Source: an uncultured Methylopila sp. (GTDB taxonomy: Bacteria; Pseudomonadota; Alphaproteobacteria; Rhizobiales; Methylopilaceae). Taken from it: 64,000 nucleotides of DNA. Positions 17,655-26,543 of the stretch are shown one piece after another (within the stretch, counting starts at the first letter, position 1; each line of letters begins with the position of its first letter). The stretch spans positions 56,271-120,270 of the forward strand of contig CABHPB010000014.1 of NCBI GenBank assembly GCA_902168115.1, written 5' to 3'. The notes beneath the pieces were generated by a model. That model was not told the DNA's origin. It searched no databases and worked only from the letters and a program-made list of their open reading frames with translations. The translations under genes were made by a program, and so were the position numbers.

Positions 17655-18721
17655 GAGGCCACGCTGAACGACATGGTCTCGGCCACGAGCCCCGGGCCGA
17701 AGGCCATCGCGCAGCCCGACTGTCCGGCGACCGCCGCCCGCATGATCTCCGCCAGCACGAACAGGATGGTGGCGGACGACATGTTGCCGTTCTCCCGCAG
17801 CACAGTTCGGGAGGCGGCCAGCGCGCCCGCCGGCAGTTCGAGCCCTTCCTCGACGGCGTCGAGCACCGAGCGGCCGCCGGGATGAACGGCCCAGAGGTCG
17901 ACGTCGCCGACCTGCCGACCCGAAAGGATCTTGCCCGAGCTCGTCCTGAGGGCGGTCGCGATCTCCGACGGCACCCGGCCCGAGAGGAACATGTCGAAGC
18001 CGTCGTCCCGGATCGTCCAGGTGATCCGGTCGGCGGTGTCCGGCGCCATCGCGGCATGAAAACCGTCGAGCGAGATCCCGACCGGGTCGGCCGACACCAG
18101 CGCCGCCGCGCAGCCGTCGCCGAACACGAGGAACGACAGCATCTCCTCGATGTCGCCGGTCTCCTTGAGATGCAGCGTGCAGAGCTCGACGCACACCACG
18201 AGGACTTTTGCGGCCGGATCGGACCGCACGACGTGGCGCGCGAGCTTCAGCCCGTTGATCGCCGCGTAGCAGCCCATGAAGCCGACCAGCGTCCGCTCCA
18301 CGGAGGTGTTGAGCCCGAACCGCCGGATGAGCTCGAAATCGAGCCCCGGCGCCGAGAATCCGGTGCAGGAGACGACGATCAGGTGGGTGATCGACGCCGC
18401 CTCGCGTCCAAGGTCAAGGCGCGCCACCGCCTCGGCGGCGAGCTCCGGCGCGTCGCGCTCGTAGCGAGCCATGCGCTCGGCGGTCGAGGGGAAGCGGCCG
18501 AGCCGATAAAAACCCTCGGCGTCGACGAAGTCGGCGGGCTGGTCGGAGGCGGGCGACAGCGACGACCAGCGATGCTCGATCTGCCCGCGCTCGGCCATCC
18601 GCCGGAAGAGCCTTTCCGACCGCGACCCGGCCAGCCGCTGCTGGGCGAAGTCGACGAAGGCGGCGTGGACATCGTTGTGCGGCGTCGCCGTCCCGATGCG
18701 GTTCACATAAGCAACTGTCAC
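17651..18721 (-). CDS. Type III polyketide synthase (chalcone/alkylresorcinol synthase family)
   Basis: A 356-residue homodimeric ketosynthase that extends an acyl-CoA starter with malonyl-CoA units and cyclises the chain. The catalytic triad is intact: Cys119 (VVSCTGFSAPG), His280 (WAVHPGGRSVLD) and Asn313 (ENGNMSSAT). FGDGCAAAL is also conserved. The starter and product cannot be read from sequence; an alkylresorcinol, alkylpyrone or phenolic-lipid product is most likely given the neighbours. Starts at GTG after AAGG with 6-base spacing. First gene of a three-gene operon; the 210 bases upstream show no promoter I can name. Confidence 0.95.
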   Translation of the reverse strand: MTVAYVNRIGTATPHNDVHAAFVDFAQQRLAGSRSERLFRRMAERGQIEHRWSSLSPASDQPADFVDAEGFYRLGRFPSTAERMARYERDAPELAAEAVARLDLGREAASITHLIVVSCTGFSAPGLDFELIRRFGLNTSVERTLVGFMGCYAAINGLKLARHVVRSDPAAKVLVVCVELCTLHLKETGDIEEMLSFLVFGDGCAAALVSADPVGISLDGFHAAMAPDTADRITWTIRDDGFDMFLSGRVPSEIATALRTSSGKILSGRQVGDVDLWAVHPGGRSVLDAVEEGLELPAGALAASRTVLRENGNMSSATILFVLAEIMRAAVAGQSGCAMAFGPGLVAETMSFSVAS

Positions 18722-18931
18722 GAGCGCCTTTCAGACCGGGCCGTGTGGCGCGGTCGACAGCTTCCTTCCCACCCGGATGGGACGTCCGAAGTACGCGGGC
18801 GAGAGCCGATGGATGCCATCGCCCGGCGGTCCGGGAAGGTTCCCGGCGAGCAAAGAACGCGCCGCCGGGCGGTCCGCGATCGTGCCTCGCGAAACATGTC
18901 GCGAAGCTGTCGGCGAGCTCCGCGCGAAACG

Positions 18932-21100
18932 CTATCTGGCGATGAGCTCATGGATGCGGGCGGCGAGCGTGTCGACGGCGAAGGGCTTGGTGAGCACCGT
19001 CATTCCGGGCCCGAGCTGTCCGGCGTTCAGCAGCGCGTTCTCGGCGTAGCCCGTGATGAACAGCACCTTGAGGTTCGGCCGCGTCTCCCGCGCCGCGTCG
19101 GCCATCTGCCGTCCGTTCATGCCGCCGGGCAGCCCGACGTCGGTGATCAGCAGGTCGAGCCGGACGTCGGACTGAAGGACCCGCAGTCCTCCCGCGCTGT
19201 CGGCCGCTTCGATCGCGGTGTAGCCGAGGTCCTCGAGCACGTCGGTGACGAGCATGCGGACGGTCGGCTCGTCGTCGACGACGAGAACCGTCTCGCCCTC
19301 GCCCGCGAGCGCCGACGCCGAGAATTCGTCGCCCATGTCGTCGTTCTCGGCGTCGCCCCTGTGCCGCGGCAGGTAGATGCACACGGTCGTGCCGTGGCCG
19401 ACCTCGGAATAGATCCGCACCTGCCCGTCGGACTGCTTGGCGAAGCCGTAGATCATCGACAGGCCGAGACCTGTGCCGGCGCCGATCGGCTTGGTCGTGA
19501 AGAACGGGTCGAAGGCCTTGGCGATCACGTCCGGCGTCATGCCCGTGCCGGTGTCGGTCACGCAGAGCGACAGGTACTGGCCCATCGGCAGGTCGTGCAT
19601 GCGCGAGGCGCGTTCGTCGAGCCAGCGGTTCGCCGTCTCGATGGTGATGTGGCCGCCCTCGGGCATGGCGTCGCGCGCGTTGATGCAGAGGTTCAGCAGC
19701 GAGTTCTCGAGCTGCGAGGGATCGACCAGCACCGGCCAGAGGCTGGAGGCGCCGACGGTCTCGACGATGATGCTCGGTCCGACGGTGCGCTGGACGAGTT
19801 CGAGCATGCCGTTGACCAGCGTATTGACGTTGGTCGGGCGCGGATCGAGCGTCTGGCGGCGGGAGAAGGCGAGCAGCCGGTGGGTCAGCGCCGCCGCGCG
19901 CTTCGCGGCGCCTTGGGCCGCGACCATGTACTTGTCGAGCTCGTTGATGCGGCCCTGGCTGATACGCGTGCCCATCAGCTCCAGCGAGCCGGAAATGCCG
20001 GCGAGCAGATTGTTGAAGTCGTGCGCGATGCCGCCGGTGAGCTGGCCGACCGCCTCCATCTTCTGCGCCTGCCGGAGCGCGTCCTCCACCGCCATCAGTT
20101 CTGAGGTGCGCTCGGCGACGCGCTGCTCGAGCGTCTCGTTCAGGCTGCGGAGCATCTCCGTGACGCGGTCGCGCTCGGCTTCGACGGCGCGGCGCTCCTG
20201 GATGTCGAGCAGGACGCCCGGAAAGGAGACGGCCTTGCCGTCCGGCCCCAGATCGACGCGCCCGTTCGCCTCCAGCCAGTGATAGTTCCCGTCCGCGCGC
20301 CGGGTCCGGTACTGATGGGCGTACGGCCCGCCGCGCGCGACGGCGGCCTCGACGGCCGCCTCCACCTCGGCGCGGTCCTCGGGATGGATCGTCTCGATCA
20401 GCTGGTTCAGGCCGAGCCCTTCGCGCCCCAGCGCCGGGTCGAGGCCGAAGCTCTGGGCGAAGCCGTCGTCGATCGTGAAACGGTCGCGCGGGATGTCCCA
20501 GAACCACGTCCCGATGATCGCGCCGGCGGCGAGCGCGAGCTGGACGCGTTCGGCGTTCTCCCGCGCAAGCGCTTCGCTGGCGCGCAGGGCCGCCTCCGCC
20601 TTGTGGCGCGAGGTGACGTCGCGGAACAGCACCGACACCTGGCGCCTGCTGGCGGGCTCAAGCCGCGAGGCGGAAACCTCGATGCGCCGGCCGGCGGCCA
20701 CGAATTCTCGCTCGAAGCGGACCGTCTCGCCCGTCCGGAGCACGCCGCCGTAGAGCTCGAGCCAGCCGTCCTCCTCGCCGGGCGCGATGTCCCGCAGTGT
20801 CTTGCCGACGATGTCCTTGATGCCGGTATGCCGCTCGTAGCCGGGGTTGGCCTCGATGTGCATGTAGTCGCTCAGCGGACCATGCGGTCCGTCGAAGAAC
20901 TCGATGATGCAGAAGCCGTCGTCGATGGCGTCGAACAGGGTGCGGAACCGGTTTTCGGCCTCTGCGATCTCCCCGGGGCTTCGCGCGGAGGCGTCTCCCG
21001 CCGGCAACGCCCGTTCCCTGAGGCGTCGCACCTCGGCCTCGAGCTCCTCGCGCGTCAGATCCTGCAAGCCGTCGTCAGTTGAGCGTTCGACGTCCGCCAT
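18932..21100 (-). CDS. Soluble PAS hybrid histidine kinase
   Basis: A 722-residue kinase with no membrane segment. A short coiled region is followed by two PAS domains (about 50-170 and 190-305), the second a PAS_3 type (WFWDIPRDRF, TIHPEDRAEV). Next come HisKA with His360 (GGIAHDFNN), an ATPase domain (NARDAMP, DTGTGM, GTGLGLS) and a C-terminal receiver (VVDDEPTVRML, ITDVGLP, LTKPF). The start at the ATG at 21098-21100 excludes a non-conserved N-terminal run in the longer frame. It lies upstream of the polyketide operon on the same strand with a 210-base gap, so any regulatory link is only a guess. Confidence 0.94.
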   Translation of the reverse strand: MADVERSTDDGLQDLTREELEAEVRRLRERALPAGDASARSPGEIAEAENRFRTLFDAIDDGFCIIEFFDGPHGPLSDYMHIEANPGYERHTGIKDIVGKTLRDIAPGEEDGWLELYGGVLRTGETVRFEREFVAAGRRIEVSASRLEPASRRQVSVLFRDVTSRHKAEAALRASEALARENAERVQLALAAGAIIGTWFWDIPRDRFTIDDGFAQSFGLDPALGREGLGLNQLIETIHPEDRAEVEAAVEAAVARGGPYAHQYRTRRADGNYHWLEANGRVDLGPDGKAVSFPGVLLDIQERRAVEAERDRVTEMLRSLNETLEQRVAERTSELMAVEDALRQAQKMEAVGQLTGGIAHDFNNLLAGISGSLELMGTRISQGRINELDKYMVAAQGAAKRAAALTHRLLAFSRRQTLDPRPTNVNTLVNGMLELVQRTVGPSIIVETVGASSLWPVLVDPSQLENSLLNLCINARDAMPEGGHITIETANRWLDERASRMHDLPMGQYLSLCVTDTGTGMTPDVIAKAFDPFFTTKPIGAGTGLGLSMIYGFAKQSDGQVRIYSEVGHGTTVCIYLPRHRGDAENDDMGDEFSASALAGEGETVLVVDDEPTVRMLVTDVLEDLGYTAIEAADSAGGLRVLQSDVRLDLLITDVGLPGGMNGRQMADAARETRPNLKVLFITGYAENALLNAGQLGPGMTVLTKPFAVDTLAARIHELIAR

Positions 21101-21352
21101 CCGTTGCGCAAATCCCGTGCTGGGCCGTTTCAGGCCGACCGCTGCGCACCTTACGCGCGGATGAGACCCTTCGATCAGGATTTTAGGCTGAGGCGGCCGT
21201 GCGGCCAGAGCGTCTGCGGCCGATGTCGCGACAGTCGCCGCGGTCACATTCCCCGCACACAATCGGCGCCGAATGAACAGGCCTGCGGCAAATTCTGATC
21301 CGCATTGGGCGTGTCGGGTGCGCGCGCTTCCACTGACGAAAGGATTTGCTTC

Positions 21353-21730
21353 ATGCGATCACTGATCATCGCCACGGCGAGCGCCGCCCTCGTGTTCTCG
21401 GCCGCGGCCGCCCAGGCGCAGTCGCAGCAGGCCGAGCCCCAGCAGCCGCAGGCCCAGCAGCCGCAGAAGGGCCAGGCCGGCGGCGCGCCGATGGTGCGCA
21501 GCGTCAACGTCGTCGACGTCACCGAGCTTCCGGCCGAGACCCGTCCGCAGGTCGACGCCGCCGCCGCCAAGGCCAAGCCCGCGGACCTGAAGAGCCTCCG
21601 CGCCTCGATCGACAAGTCTCCCGAGATCACCAAGGCCCTCGACGCCAAGGGCGCGAAGTCGCAGGACGTGATCGTCGCCAATCTCGACCAGCAGGGCCTG
21701 CTGACGCTCGTGACCAAGAAGCGCGGCTGA
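21353..21730 (+). CDS. Small secreted Gln/Pro-rich protein (125 aa)
   Basis: Has a clear signal peptide, cleaved near AAAQAQS (about residue 23), then a low-complexity Gln/Pro/Ala stretch to about 48. A compact acidic/basic alpha-beta segment follows, containing EITKALDAKGA and DVIVANLDQQGLLTLVTKK. AAGGA lies upstream of the ATG. No family is recognised. It is a periplasmic protein of unknown role, followed by a strong terminator, so it is monocistronic. Confidence 0.8.
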   Translation: MRSLIIATASAALVFSAAAAQAQSQQAEPQQPQAQQPQKGQAGGAPMVRSVNVVDVTELPAETRPQVDAAAAKAKPADLKSLRASIDKSPEITKALDAKGAKSQDVIVANLDQQGLLTLVTKKRG

Positions 21731-21757
21731 CGACGGCTCGCTTCGACTGACAGTCGG

Positions 21758-21788
21758 GGGCGCGGCTTTCCGGGGCCGCGCCCTTTTT
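21758..21788 (+). terminator. Intrinsic terminator after the secreted protein gene
   Basis: A perfect 9-bp stem (GGGCGCGGC / GCCGCGCCC) with a short loop is followed directly by TTTTT. Confidence 0.85.
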
Positions 21789-21805
21789 GCGTCCGGGCCC
21801 GGCCG

Positions 21806-22813
21806 TCAGACGCAGCGCGACGCCGTCGGGCAGGCGCCCTGCTCGAGCTCGATCTGGATCGTCGGATGGGCGATCGCGAAGCGCCTCTGGAGTTCGACCG
21901 CGGTCTCCGCCATCGCCGCGTCGCCCGGATGGCCGCCCGGCATGACGAGATGGGCGGTGAGCGCCGTCTCCGTCGTGCTCATCGGCCAGATGTGCAGATC
22001 GTGCACCTCCGACACGCCGGGCCGGGCGCCGAGGAAGGCGCGGATCGCGGCCGGGTCGACGCCGGGCGGGGCCGCCTGCAGCGTCATCGTCACGCTGTCG
22101 CGCAGCAGGCCCCATGTCCCCCAGGTGATGACGACGACGATCAGCAGGCTGACGGCCGGATCGAGCCACTGCCAGCCGGTGAGGATGACGAGCAGCCCCG
22201 CCACGATCACCGCCGCCGAGACGGCCGCGTCCGCCGCCATGTGCAGATAGGCGCCCCGGATGTTGATGTCGCCCTTCCGGCCAGAGGCGAACAGCCATGC
22301 GGTGAAGCCGTTGATGACGACGCCGATCGCGGCGACCACCATCACCGTCACGCCGGCGACCGGCTCGGGGTTCAGCATCCGCTGGATCGCCTCCCAGCCG
22401 ATCGCGCCGACCGCGACCAGCAGGAAGATGGCGTTGAACAGCGCCGCCATGATCGAGCTGCTCCGCAGCCCATACGAAAAGCGGGGCGTCGCGGGACGCG
22501 TGGCGAGCGTCGCCGCGACCCAGGCGACGACGAGGCCGAGCACGTCGGAGAGATTGTGGCCGGCGTCCGCGACCAGCGCGAGCGAGTTGCTGGCGAGGCC
22601 GTAGATCGCCTCCACGACGACGAAGGCGGTGTTGAGCCCGATCCCGATCGCGAAGGCGCGCCCGAAGCTCGCCGGCGCGTGCGAGTGGCCGGGGCCATGG
22701 GAATGGCCCGCGTGAGAGTGGCCAGTGTGCGAGTGGTCATGGTCAGGATGATCATGCTGACCATCGCCGTGACCACCGTGGTCGTCGTGGCGCGCGTGGT
22801 GATCGTGGCTCAT
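21806..22813 (-). CDS. CDF-family metal (zinc/cobalt/cadmium) efflux transporter
   Basis: A 335-residue cation diffusion facilitator that exports divalent metal using the proton gradient. A His-rich N-terminal tail (about 20 His in the first 50 residues) probably binds metal. There are six membrane helices, with the A-site HxxxD motifs in ALVADAGHNLSD (helix 2) and HMAADA (helix 5), the pattern of Zn-CDFs such as CzcD/ZitB. The C-terminal cytoplasmic domain is present. The start at MSHDHH was chosen because GGAGGAG precedes it. It converges on the terminator at 21758. Confidence 0.95.
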   Translation of the reverse strand: MSHDHHARHDDHGGHGDGQHDHPDHDHSHTGHSHAGHSHGPGHSHAPASFGRAFAIGIGLNTAFVVVEAIYGLASNSLALVADAGHNLSDVLGLVVAWVAATLATRPATPRFSYGLRSSSIMAALFNAIFLLVAVGAIGWEAIQRMLNPEPVAGVTVMVVAAIGVVINGFTAWLFASGRKGDINIRGAYLHMAADAAVSAAVIVAGLLVILTGWQWLDPAVSLLIVVVITWGTWGLLRDSVTMTLQAAPPGVDPAAIRAFLGARPGVSEVHDLHIWPMSTTETALTAHLVMPGGHPGDAAMAETAVELQRRFAIAHPTIQIELEQGACPTASRCV

Positions 22814-22931
22814 CGCGGGTCTCCTCCCGCGGCTTAGCCCGCCGGGCCGACGTAATGCTAGAACGCCCGGCCTCCCGATCACGGAGCCGCGCGCGGCCCT
22901 CGCAGGGCCTGCGGGGCGTCCCTACATCCTC

Positions 22932-23720
22932 TTGCGCGGCTTGCCTCCGCCGCGATCGAGACGGACGACCCCTTTGCACCTCGCCAAGATCGCGCTCGGC
23001 GCGTTCATGATCCTGTTCGCCGCGCCGATCGCGGTTTCGGCCGCGCTCTACTGGCTCGACGGCGACGCCGCCGGCTGGCGCACGGCCGACCGCTCCAGCG
23101 CCGGCCTGCTGCCTCCCGCGACTGAGAAATCCGAAGCCGTCGTAAGGGTTTTCGCAGCCCGCACAGTACGTTGGAAGGGCGTGCTCGCGACGCACTGCTG
23201 GATCGTCGTCAAGCCGAAGGGCGCGCTCGGCTACACCCGCTACGACTACACCGCCTGGGGCGAGCCGATCCGGGTCAACGGCTTCGTCGCGGACGGGCGC
23301 TGGTTTGGGCGCATTCCGGAACTCGTCTTCGCCGCCGACGGCCCGCTGGCGGAGCAGGCGATCCCCAAGATCCGCGAGGCGGTCGAGAACTACAAATTCG
23401 CGGAAGCCGGCGACTACCGCGCCTGGCCGGGGCCGAACTCCAACACCTTCGTCGCCGCCGTCATGGCCTCGGTCCCGGAGCTCGAGGCCAAGCTGCCGAC
23501 GACCGCTGTCGGCAAGGATTTTCCCTATGGCGAAGAGTGGGCGGCGCTGACCCCCTCGAAAACCGGCGTGCGGCTGACTCTCGCCGGCTACGCCGGCCTG
23601 ACGGTCGGCTGGTTCGAGGGCGTCGAGGTCAACATTCTCGGCGCCGTCTTCGGCTTCGAGTTCCGGCGGCCGGCCATCAACCTGCCGGGCCTCGGACGCT
23701 TCGGCGTCAGCGCGGCCTAG
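22932..23720 (+). CDS. DUF3750 domain protein
   Basis: A protein of up to 262 residues with one N-terminal membrane helix (about 19-40) and a large exported domain. Features include HCWIVVKPKG, RYDYTAWGEP, and WPGPNSNTFVAAV. The last resembles papain-like NlpC/LRAT folds in which Asn/Thr follow a His, and I recall the family as DUF3750. No enzymatic proof is visible. Both TTG 22932 and TTG 22974 are possible starts; neither has a good ribosome site. Confidence 0.83.
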   Translation: MRGLPPPRSRRTTPLHLAKIALGAFMILFAAPIAVSAALYWLDGDAAGWRTADRSSAGLLPPATEKSEAVVRVFAARTVRWKGVLATHCWIVVKPKGALGYTRYDYTAWGEPIRVNGFVADGRWFGRIPELVFAADGPLAEQAIPKIREAVENYKFAEAGDYRAWPGPNSNTFVAAVMASVPELEAKLPTTAVGKDFPYGEEWAALTPSKTGVRLTLAGYAGLTVGWFEGVEVNILGAVFGFEFRRPAINLPGLGRFGVSAA

Positions 23721-23798
23721 CCGCGCCGCGACCAATCATCACTTTAATTCCATCGAAAAACTATGCATACCAACCGGGTCGCCACCCGGGAGAAACTG

Positions 23799-24890
23799 AT
23801 GTCAGCCGACACCCCCGCCGTCCGCTTCGGCATCTGGGCCCTGGTGCACGGCAACCGCGCCGCGCTGAACGATCCGCGAGAGCCCTACGACGCCTCGTGG
23901 GAGCGCAACGCCAGCCTCGTCGCCAAGGCCGAGTCGCTCGGCTACGACTCGGTCCTCGTCGCCCAGCACACCGTCAATCCGCACGATCCGGACCGCGACG
24001 AGCTCGAGGCCTGGACGGCTTCCGCCGCGCTCGCCGCCCTCACGCGCAGGATCGAGATCATCACCGCCGTTAAGCCGCTGAGCTACCACCCGGTCGTGCT
24101 CGCCAAGATGGCGCTGCAGATCGAGGCGATCTCGCGCGGCCGGTTCGGCATCAACGTCGTCAACGCCTGGAACCTCGCGGAATTCGAGAAGGCGGGCGTC
24201 CCCTTCCCCGAGCACGACGCCCGCTACGCCTACGGGACCGAGTGGCTCGAGGTGGTGTCTCGGCTCATGTCCGGCGAGACGGTCGACCATGACGGCGAGC
24301 ATTTCCACGTCCGGGACTACAAGCTCCGCCCTGCCTCGCCCTATCGCGAGCGGCCTTCGATCTATGTCGGCGGCGAGTCCGAACCGGCGCGCAAGCTGGT
24401 CGCGCGGCTCGGCGACACTTGGTTCTTCAACGGCCAGTCGCCGGACAGCGTTCGCGCGCTGATCGCTGACGCGCATGAGCGGCCGCGCAGCGGCGCGCCT
24501 CTGGACTTCGGCCTGTCGGCCTTCGTCATCGCGCGGGAGAGCCGGGCGGAAGCCGAGGACGAGCACGCCCATCTCGCGGAGCTCGCCACCAGGGACGCGG
24601 CCGTGAAGGCCCAGCAGAAGGCGAACACTGATCCGGACTCGACCATGTGGAACCGGATGGCGAAGGTCGCATCGGTCGGCACCAACGGCGGGACGGCGGC
24701 CGGGCTCGTCGGATCCTATGACGACGTCGCCGAGCGCGTCGCGGCGTTCCGGGACGCCGGCATCGGCCTGTTCATGCTGCAGTTCCAGCCCTTCGAGGCG
24801 GAGATGAAGCGCTTCGCGCAGGAGATCATGCCGCGCTTCGGCATCGGCTCGCAGCGGCGGGTGAAGGCCGCGGCGGCGCTGGCCCGGTAG
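23799..24890 (+). CDS. LLM-class flavin-dependent monooxygenase (SsuD/SfnG-like)
   Basis: A 363-residue (beta/alpha)8 luciferase-like monooxygenase that uses FMNH2 and O2. Typical motifs are the VVNAWNLAEF segment, HDARYAYGTEWLE and RPSIYVGGES. The length and motifs are close to alkanesulfonate (SsuD) and dimethylsulfone (SfnG) monooxygenases, so an organosulfur substrate is plausible but unproven. It needs a partner flavin reductase; none is adjacent, though a flavin-reductase-like protein is encoded at 31.2 kb. The ATG follows GGGAG with 6-base spacing. Confidence 0.92.
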   Translation: MSADTPAVRFGIWALVHGNRAALNDPREPYDASWERNASLVAKAESLGYDSVLVAQHTVNPHDPDRDELEAWTASAALAALTRRIEIITAVKPLSYHPVVLAKMALQIEAISRGRFGINVVNAWNLAEFEKAGVPFPEHDARYAYGTEWLEVVSRLMSGETVDHDGEHFHVRDYKLRPASPYRERPSIYVGGESEPARKLVARLGDTWFFNGQSPDSVRALIADAHERPRSGAPLDFGLSAFVIARESRAEAEDEHAHLAELATRDAAVKAQQKANTDPDSTMWNRMAKVASVGTNGGTAAGLVGSYDDVAERVAAFRDAGIGLFMLQFQPFEAEMKRFAQEIMPRFGIGSQRRVKAAAALAR

Positions 24891-24894
24891 CCCT

Positions 24895-24930
24895 GAAACG
24901 ACGAAAGCGGAGCGTCTTGCGACGCTCCGC
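24895..24930 (-). terminator. Probable terminator of the 24960 gene
   Basis: A perfect 10-bp stem (GCGGAGCGTC / GACGCTCCGC, loop 4). Read on the minus strand it is followed by TTTCGTCGTTTC. It lies between converging genes and may serve both. Confidence 0.55.
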
Positions 24931-24959
24931 CCCCGGCGGTTCCGACCTCACGGCCGCGA

Positions 24960-25247
24960 TCAGTCGCAGACGCGGATCTTGCGGAAGTAGGGGTAGCCGT
25001 AGGCGTCGTAGAACTTGCGCCTCTCGACCCAGCAGTCCGCCGCATAGGCGCGGCTGTTGGAGGCGATGATGGCGCCGAGCAGCAGGCCGCCGCCGATGGC
25101 GGCCGCGCCGTAGCCGTAGTGGCCATGACCGTGGCCATGCTTCCAGCCCTTGGCTTCGGCGGAGGCGGGAGCGGCGATCGCGCCGATGGAGGCGGCGGCG
25201 ACGAGGGCGATGATGACCTTGCGGGTCCGCGAGACGGTGGTGGACAT
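24960..25247 (-). CDS. Small secreted His/Gly-rich protein with two-Cys C-terminus
   Basis: A 95-residue protein with a signal peptide (about 1-30), a HGHGHGHYGYG stretch, a Gly-rich hydrophobic helix, and a C-terminal block. In that block CWVERRKF and KIRVCD bracket about 20 residues with two cysteines that may form a disulfide. The product at 25892 has the same layout and a similar last block, so the two are paralogues flanking a GFA gene. The function is unknown. AAGGA precedes the ATG. Confidence 0.82.
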   Translation of the reverse strand: MSTTVSRTRKVIIALVAAASIGAIAAPASAEAKGWKHGHGHGHYGYGAAAIGGGLLLGAIIASNSRAYAADCWVERRKFYDAYGYPYFRKIRVCD

Positions 25248-25354
25248 GGGACGGTTCCTTGCCGGTTTTGGGAGCCGCCCATCGCGGCTCTTGTGACCGT
25301 TGGTCGCCGCCTTCCCGAAACCGGTTCAACCGCGCGCGAAAATTCTTGCGCGCC

Positions 25355-25738
25355 TCACCAGTCGTCCTTCTGCGGCAGGCCGTCCTTGATGTCGTAGTAG
25401 TCCGACTTCGAGCCGACGAAGATGTGGGCGGAGAGCCTCAGGCCCGTCGGCCGGTCGAGCGTCCCGACCGTGACGTAGATCTCGTCGCCGGGCGCGGCCC
25501 GCCAGAACAGGTTGCCGCCGCAGCGCGAGCAGAAGCCGCGGCTGACGTCCTGCGAGGACTGGTACCAGGCGAGCGTCTCGTCCGGTTCGATCACGAGGTC
25601 CGCCGTGCTGCAGGCGGCCATGGCGGCGAAGTGGCCGCTCGTTCTCGCGCATTGCGAACAGTGGCAGGCGAGCGGAGGCGTCAGCCGTCCCTTCACCTCG
25701 TATCGCACGCCGCCGCACAGACACCCGCCCGTCGTCAT
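25355..25738 (-). CDS. GFA family (glutathione-dependent formaldehyde-activating-like) protein
   Basis: A 127-residue zinc-binding fold of the CENP-V/GFA family. All expected Cys motifs are present: GCLCGGVRYE, CHCSQC and FCSRCGG. The namesake Gfa of Paracoccus was reported to speed glutathione-formaldehyde adduct formation, but most family members are of unknown function and should not be assumed to do this. The start at MTTGGC was chosen because GGAGAG lies upstream. It lies between the two paralogous secreted proteins. Confidence 0.9.
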   Translation of the reverse strand: MTTGGCLCGGVRYEVKGRLTPPLACHCSQCARTSGHFAAMAACSTADLVIEPDETLAWYQSSQDVSRGFCSRCGGNLFWRAAPGDEIYVTVGTLDRPTGLRLSAHIFVGSKSDYYDIKDGLPQKDDW

Positions 25739-25813
25739 CGCTCGTCTCTCCGTCAGAACCCGGAGCGCGCAGCCGGCCACGGCGGAAAGGCGACGGCAAG
25801 CCGTCAGATCGTC

Positions 25814-25847
25814 AAAGAAAAGGGCGACGCGCCGAAGCACGCCGCCC
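25814..25847 (-). terminator. Intrinsic terminator of the 25892 gene
   Basis: Read on the minus strand: an 11-bp stem with two G-T wobbles (GGGCGGCGTGC / GCGCGTCGCCC), a TTCG loop, then TTTTCTTT. It separates the 25892 gene from the GFA gene, so they are probably separate transcripts. Confidence 0.78.
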
Positions 25848-25891
25848 TCTACAATTGTTTCAAGCGGCAGGCGAGACGCCCGCCGGTCCGG

Positions 25892-26182
25892 TCACTCGCA
25901 GACGCGGACCTTCTTGATGTAGACCTTGCCGGACGGCGTCTCGACGCGGCGCTTCTCGATCACGCACTCCGGCTCTTCTTCCGCGCGGGCGGCCGAGCTC
26001 GCGATGGCGGCGCCGGCGATCACGCCGAGAATGCCGGCCGCCGCGACGGCGCCGGCCTTGCCGCCTCCGCCGCCGCCGCGATGACGCCAGCCGGCCTCGG
26101 CCGTGACCGGAGCGAAGGCCGCGGCCGCGACGGCGGCCGACAGGGCGAGAGCGCCGAGACGGCGGGAACGGATGGTGAGCAT
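25892..26182 (-). CDS. Small secreted Gly-rich protein with two-Cys C-terminus (paralogue)
   Basis: A 96-residue protein with a signal peptide (about 1-33), a Gly-rich linker, a hydrophobic helix, and a C-terminal block with ECVIEKRR and KKVRVCE. This mirrors the 24960 product (CWVERRK, KIRVCD). The start at the ATG at 26180-26182 follows GGGGGA with about 7-base spacing. The role is unknown; the paired cysteines suggest an oxidised periplasmic domain. It has its own terminator downstream. Confidence 0.8.
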   Translation of the reverse strand: MLTIRSRRLGALALSAAVAAAAFAPVTAEAGWRHRGGGGGGKAGAVAAAGILGVIAGAAIASSAARAEEEPECVIEKRRVETPSGKVYIKKVRVCE

Positions 26183-26543
26183 TTGATATCCCCCAATTGT
26201 CATCTGCCGCCCCTCGCGGCGTTGCCGCAGAGCTACCAGAGGTATTGCGATCAAGACAAGCCTCGGATTTCCTGGAACTGTACAGATCGCAAACGTTCCG
26301 CAAACGACGGCATGACTCCTCGCCGGTCGTTTCGAGAGCTTCGGTAAGCTTCGTCGACGAAGGCGAAGTCTCGTCTAGCCAGCGGGACATCGAAGCGCGC
26401 ACGCAAACGTGAAACGACGGTAGCGGTGCAGACCGACGTCCGTTCGATCGCGGGGCCGACTCAGGTCGGCTTGATCTTGGGCCCGCCCCGGCTCATCTGA
26501 GCGCCCAACCTGTCGCGACGACCAGAACGACGAAGAGACGAAT
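26183..26543. other. Intergenic region upstream of htpG
   Basis: A 361-base gap between divergent genes, less GC-rich than its surroundings. It must hold the promoters for the secreted protein (minus strand) and htpG (plus strand). I found no CIRCE palindrome and no convincing heat-shock box. A GGAAC...CGTT pair at 26274-26297 has a 15-base spacer, one short of the EcfG consensus. No open frame here looks coding. Confidence 0.5.

Noticed and set aside
26274..26297. EcfG-like promoter upstream of htpG
   Set aside because: GGAAC and CGTT are present but separated by 15 bases, not 16-17, and the htpG start is about 250 bases away.
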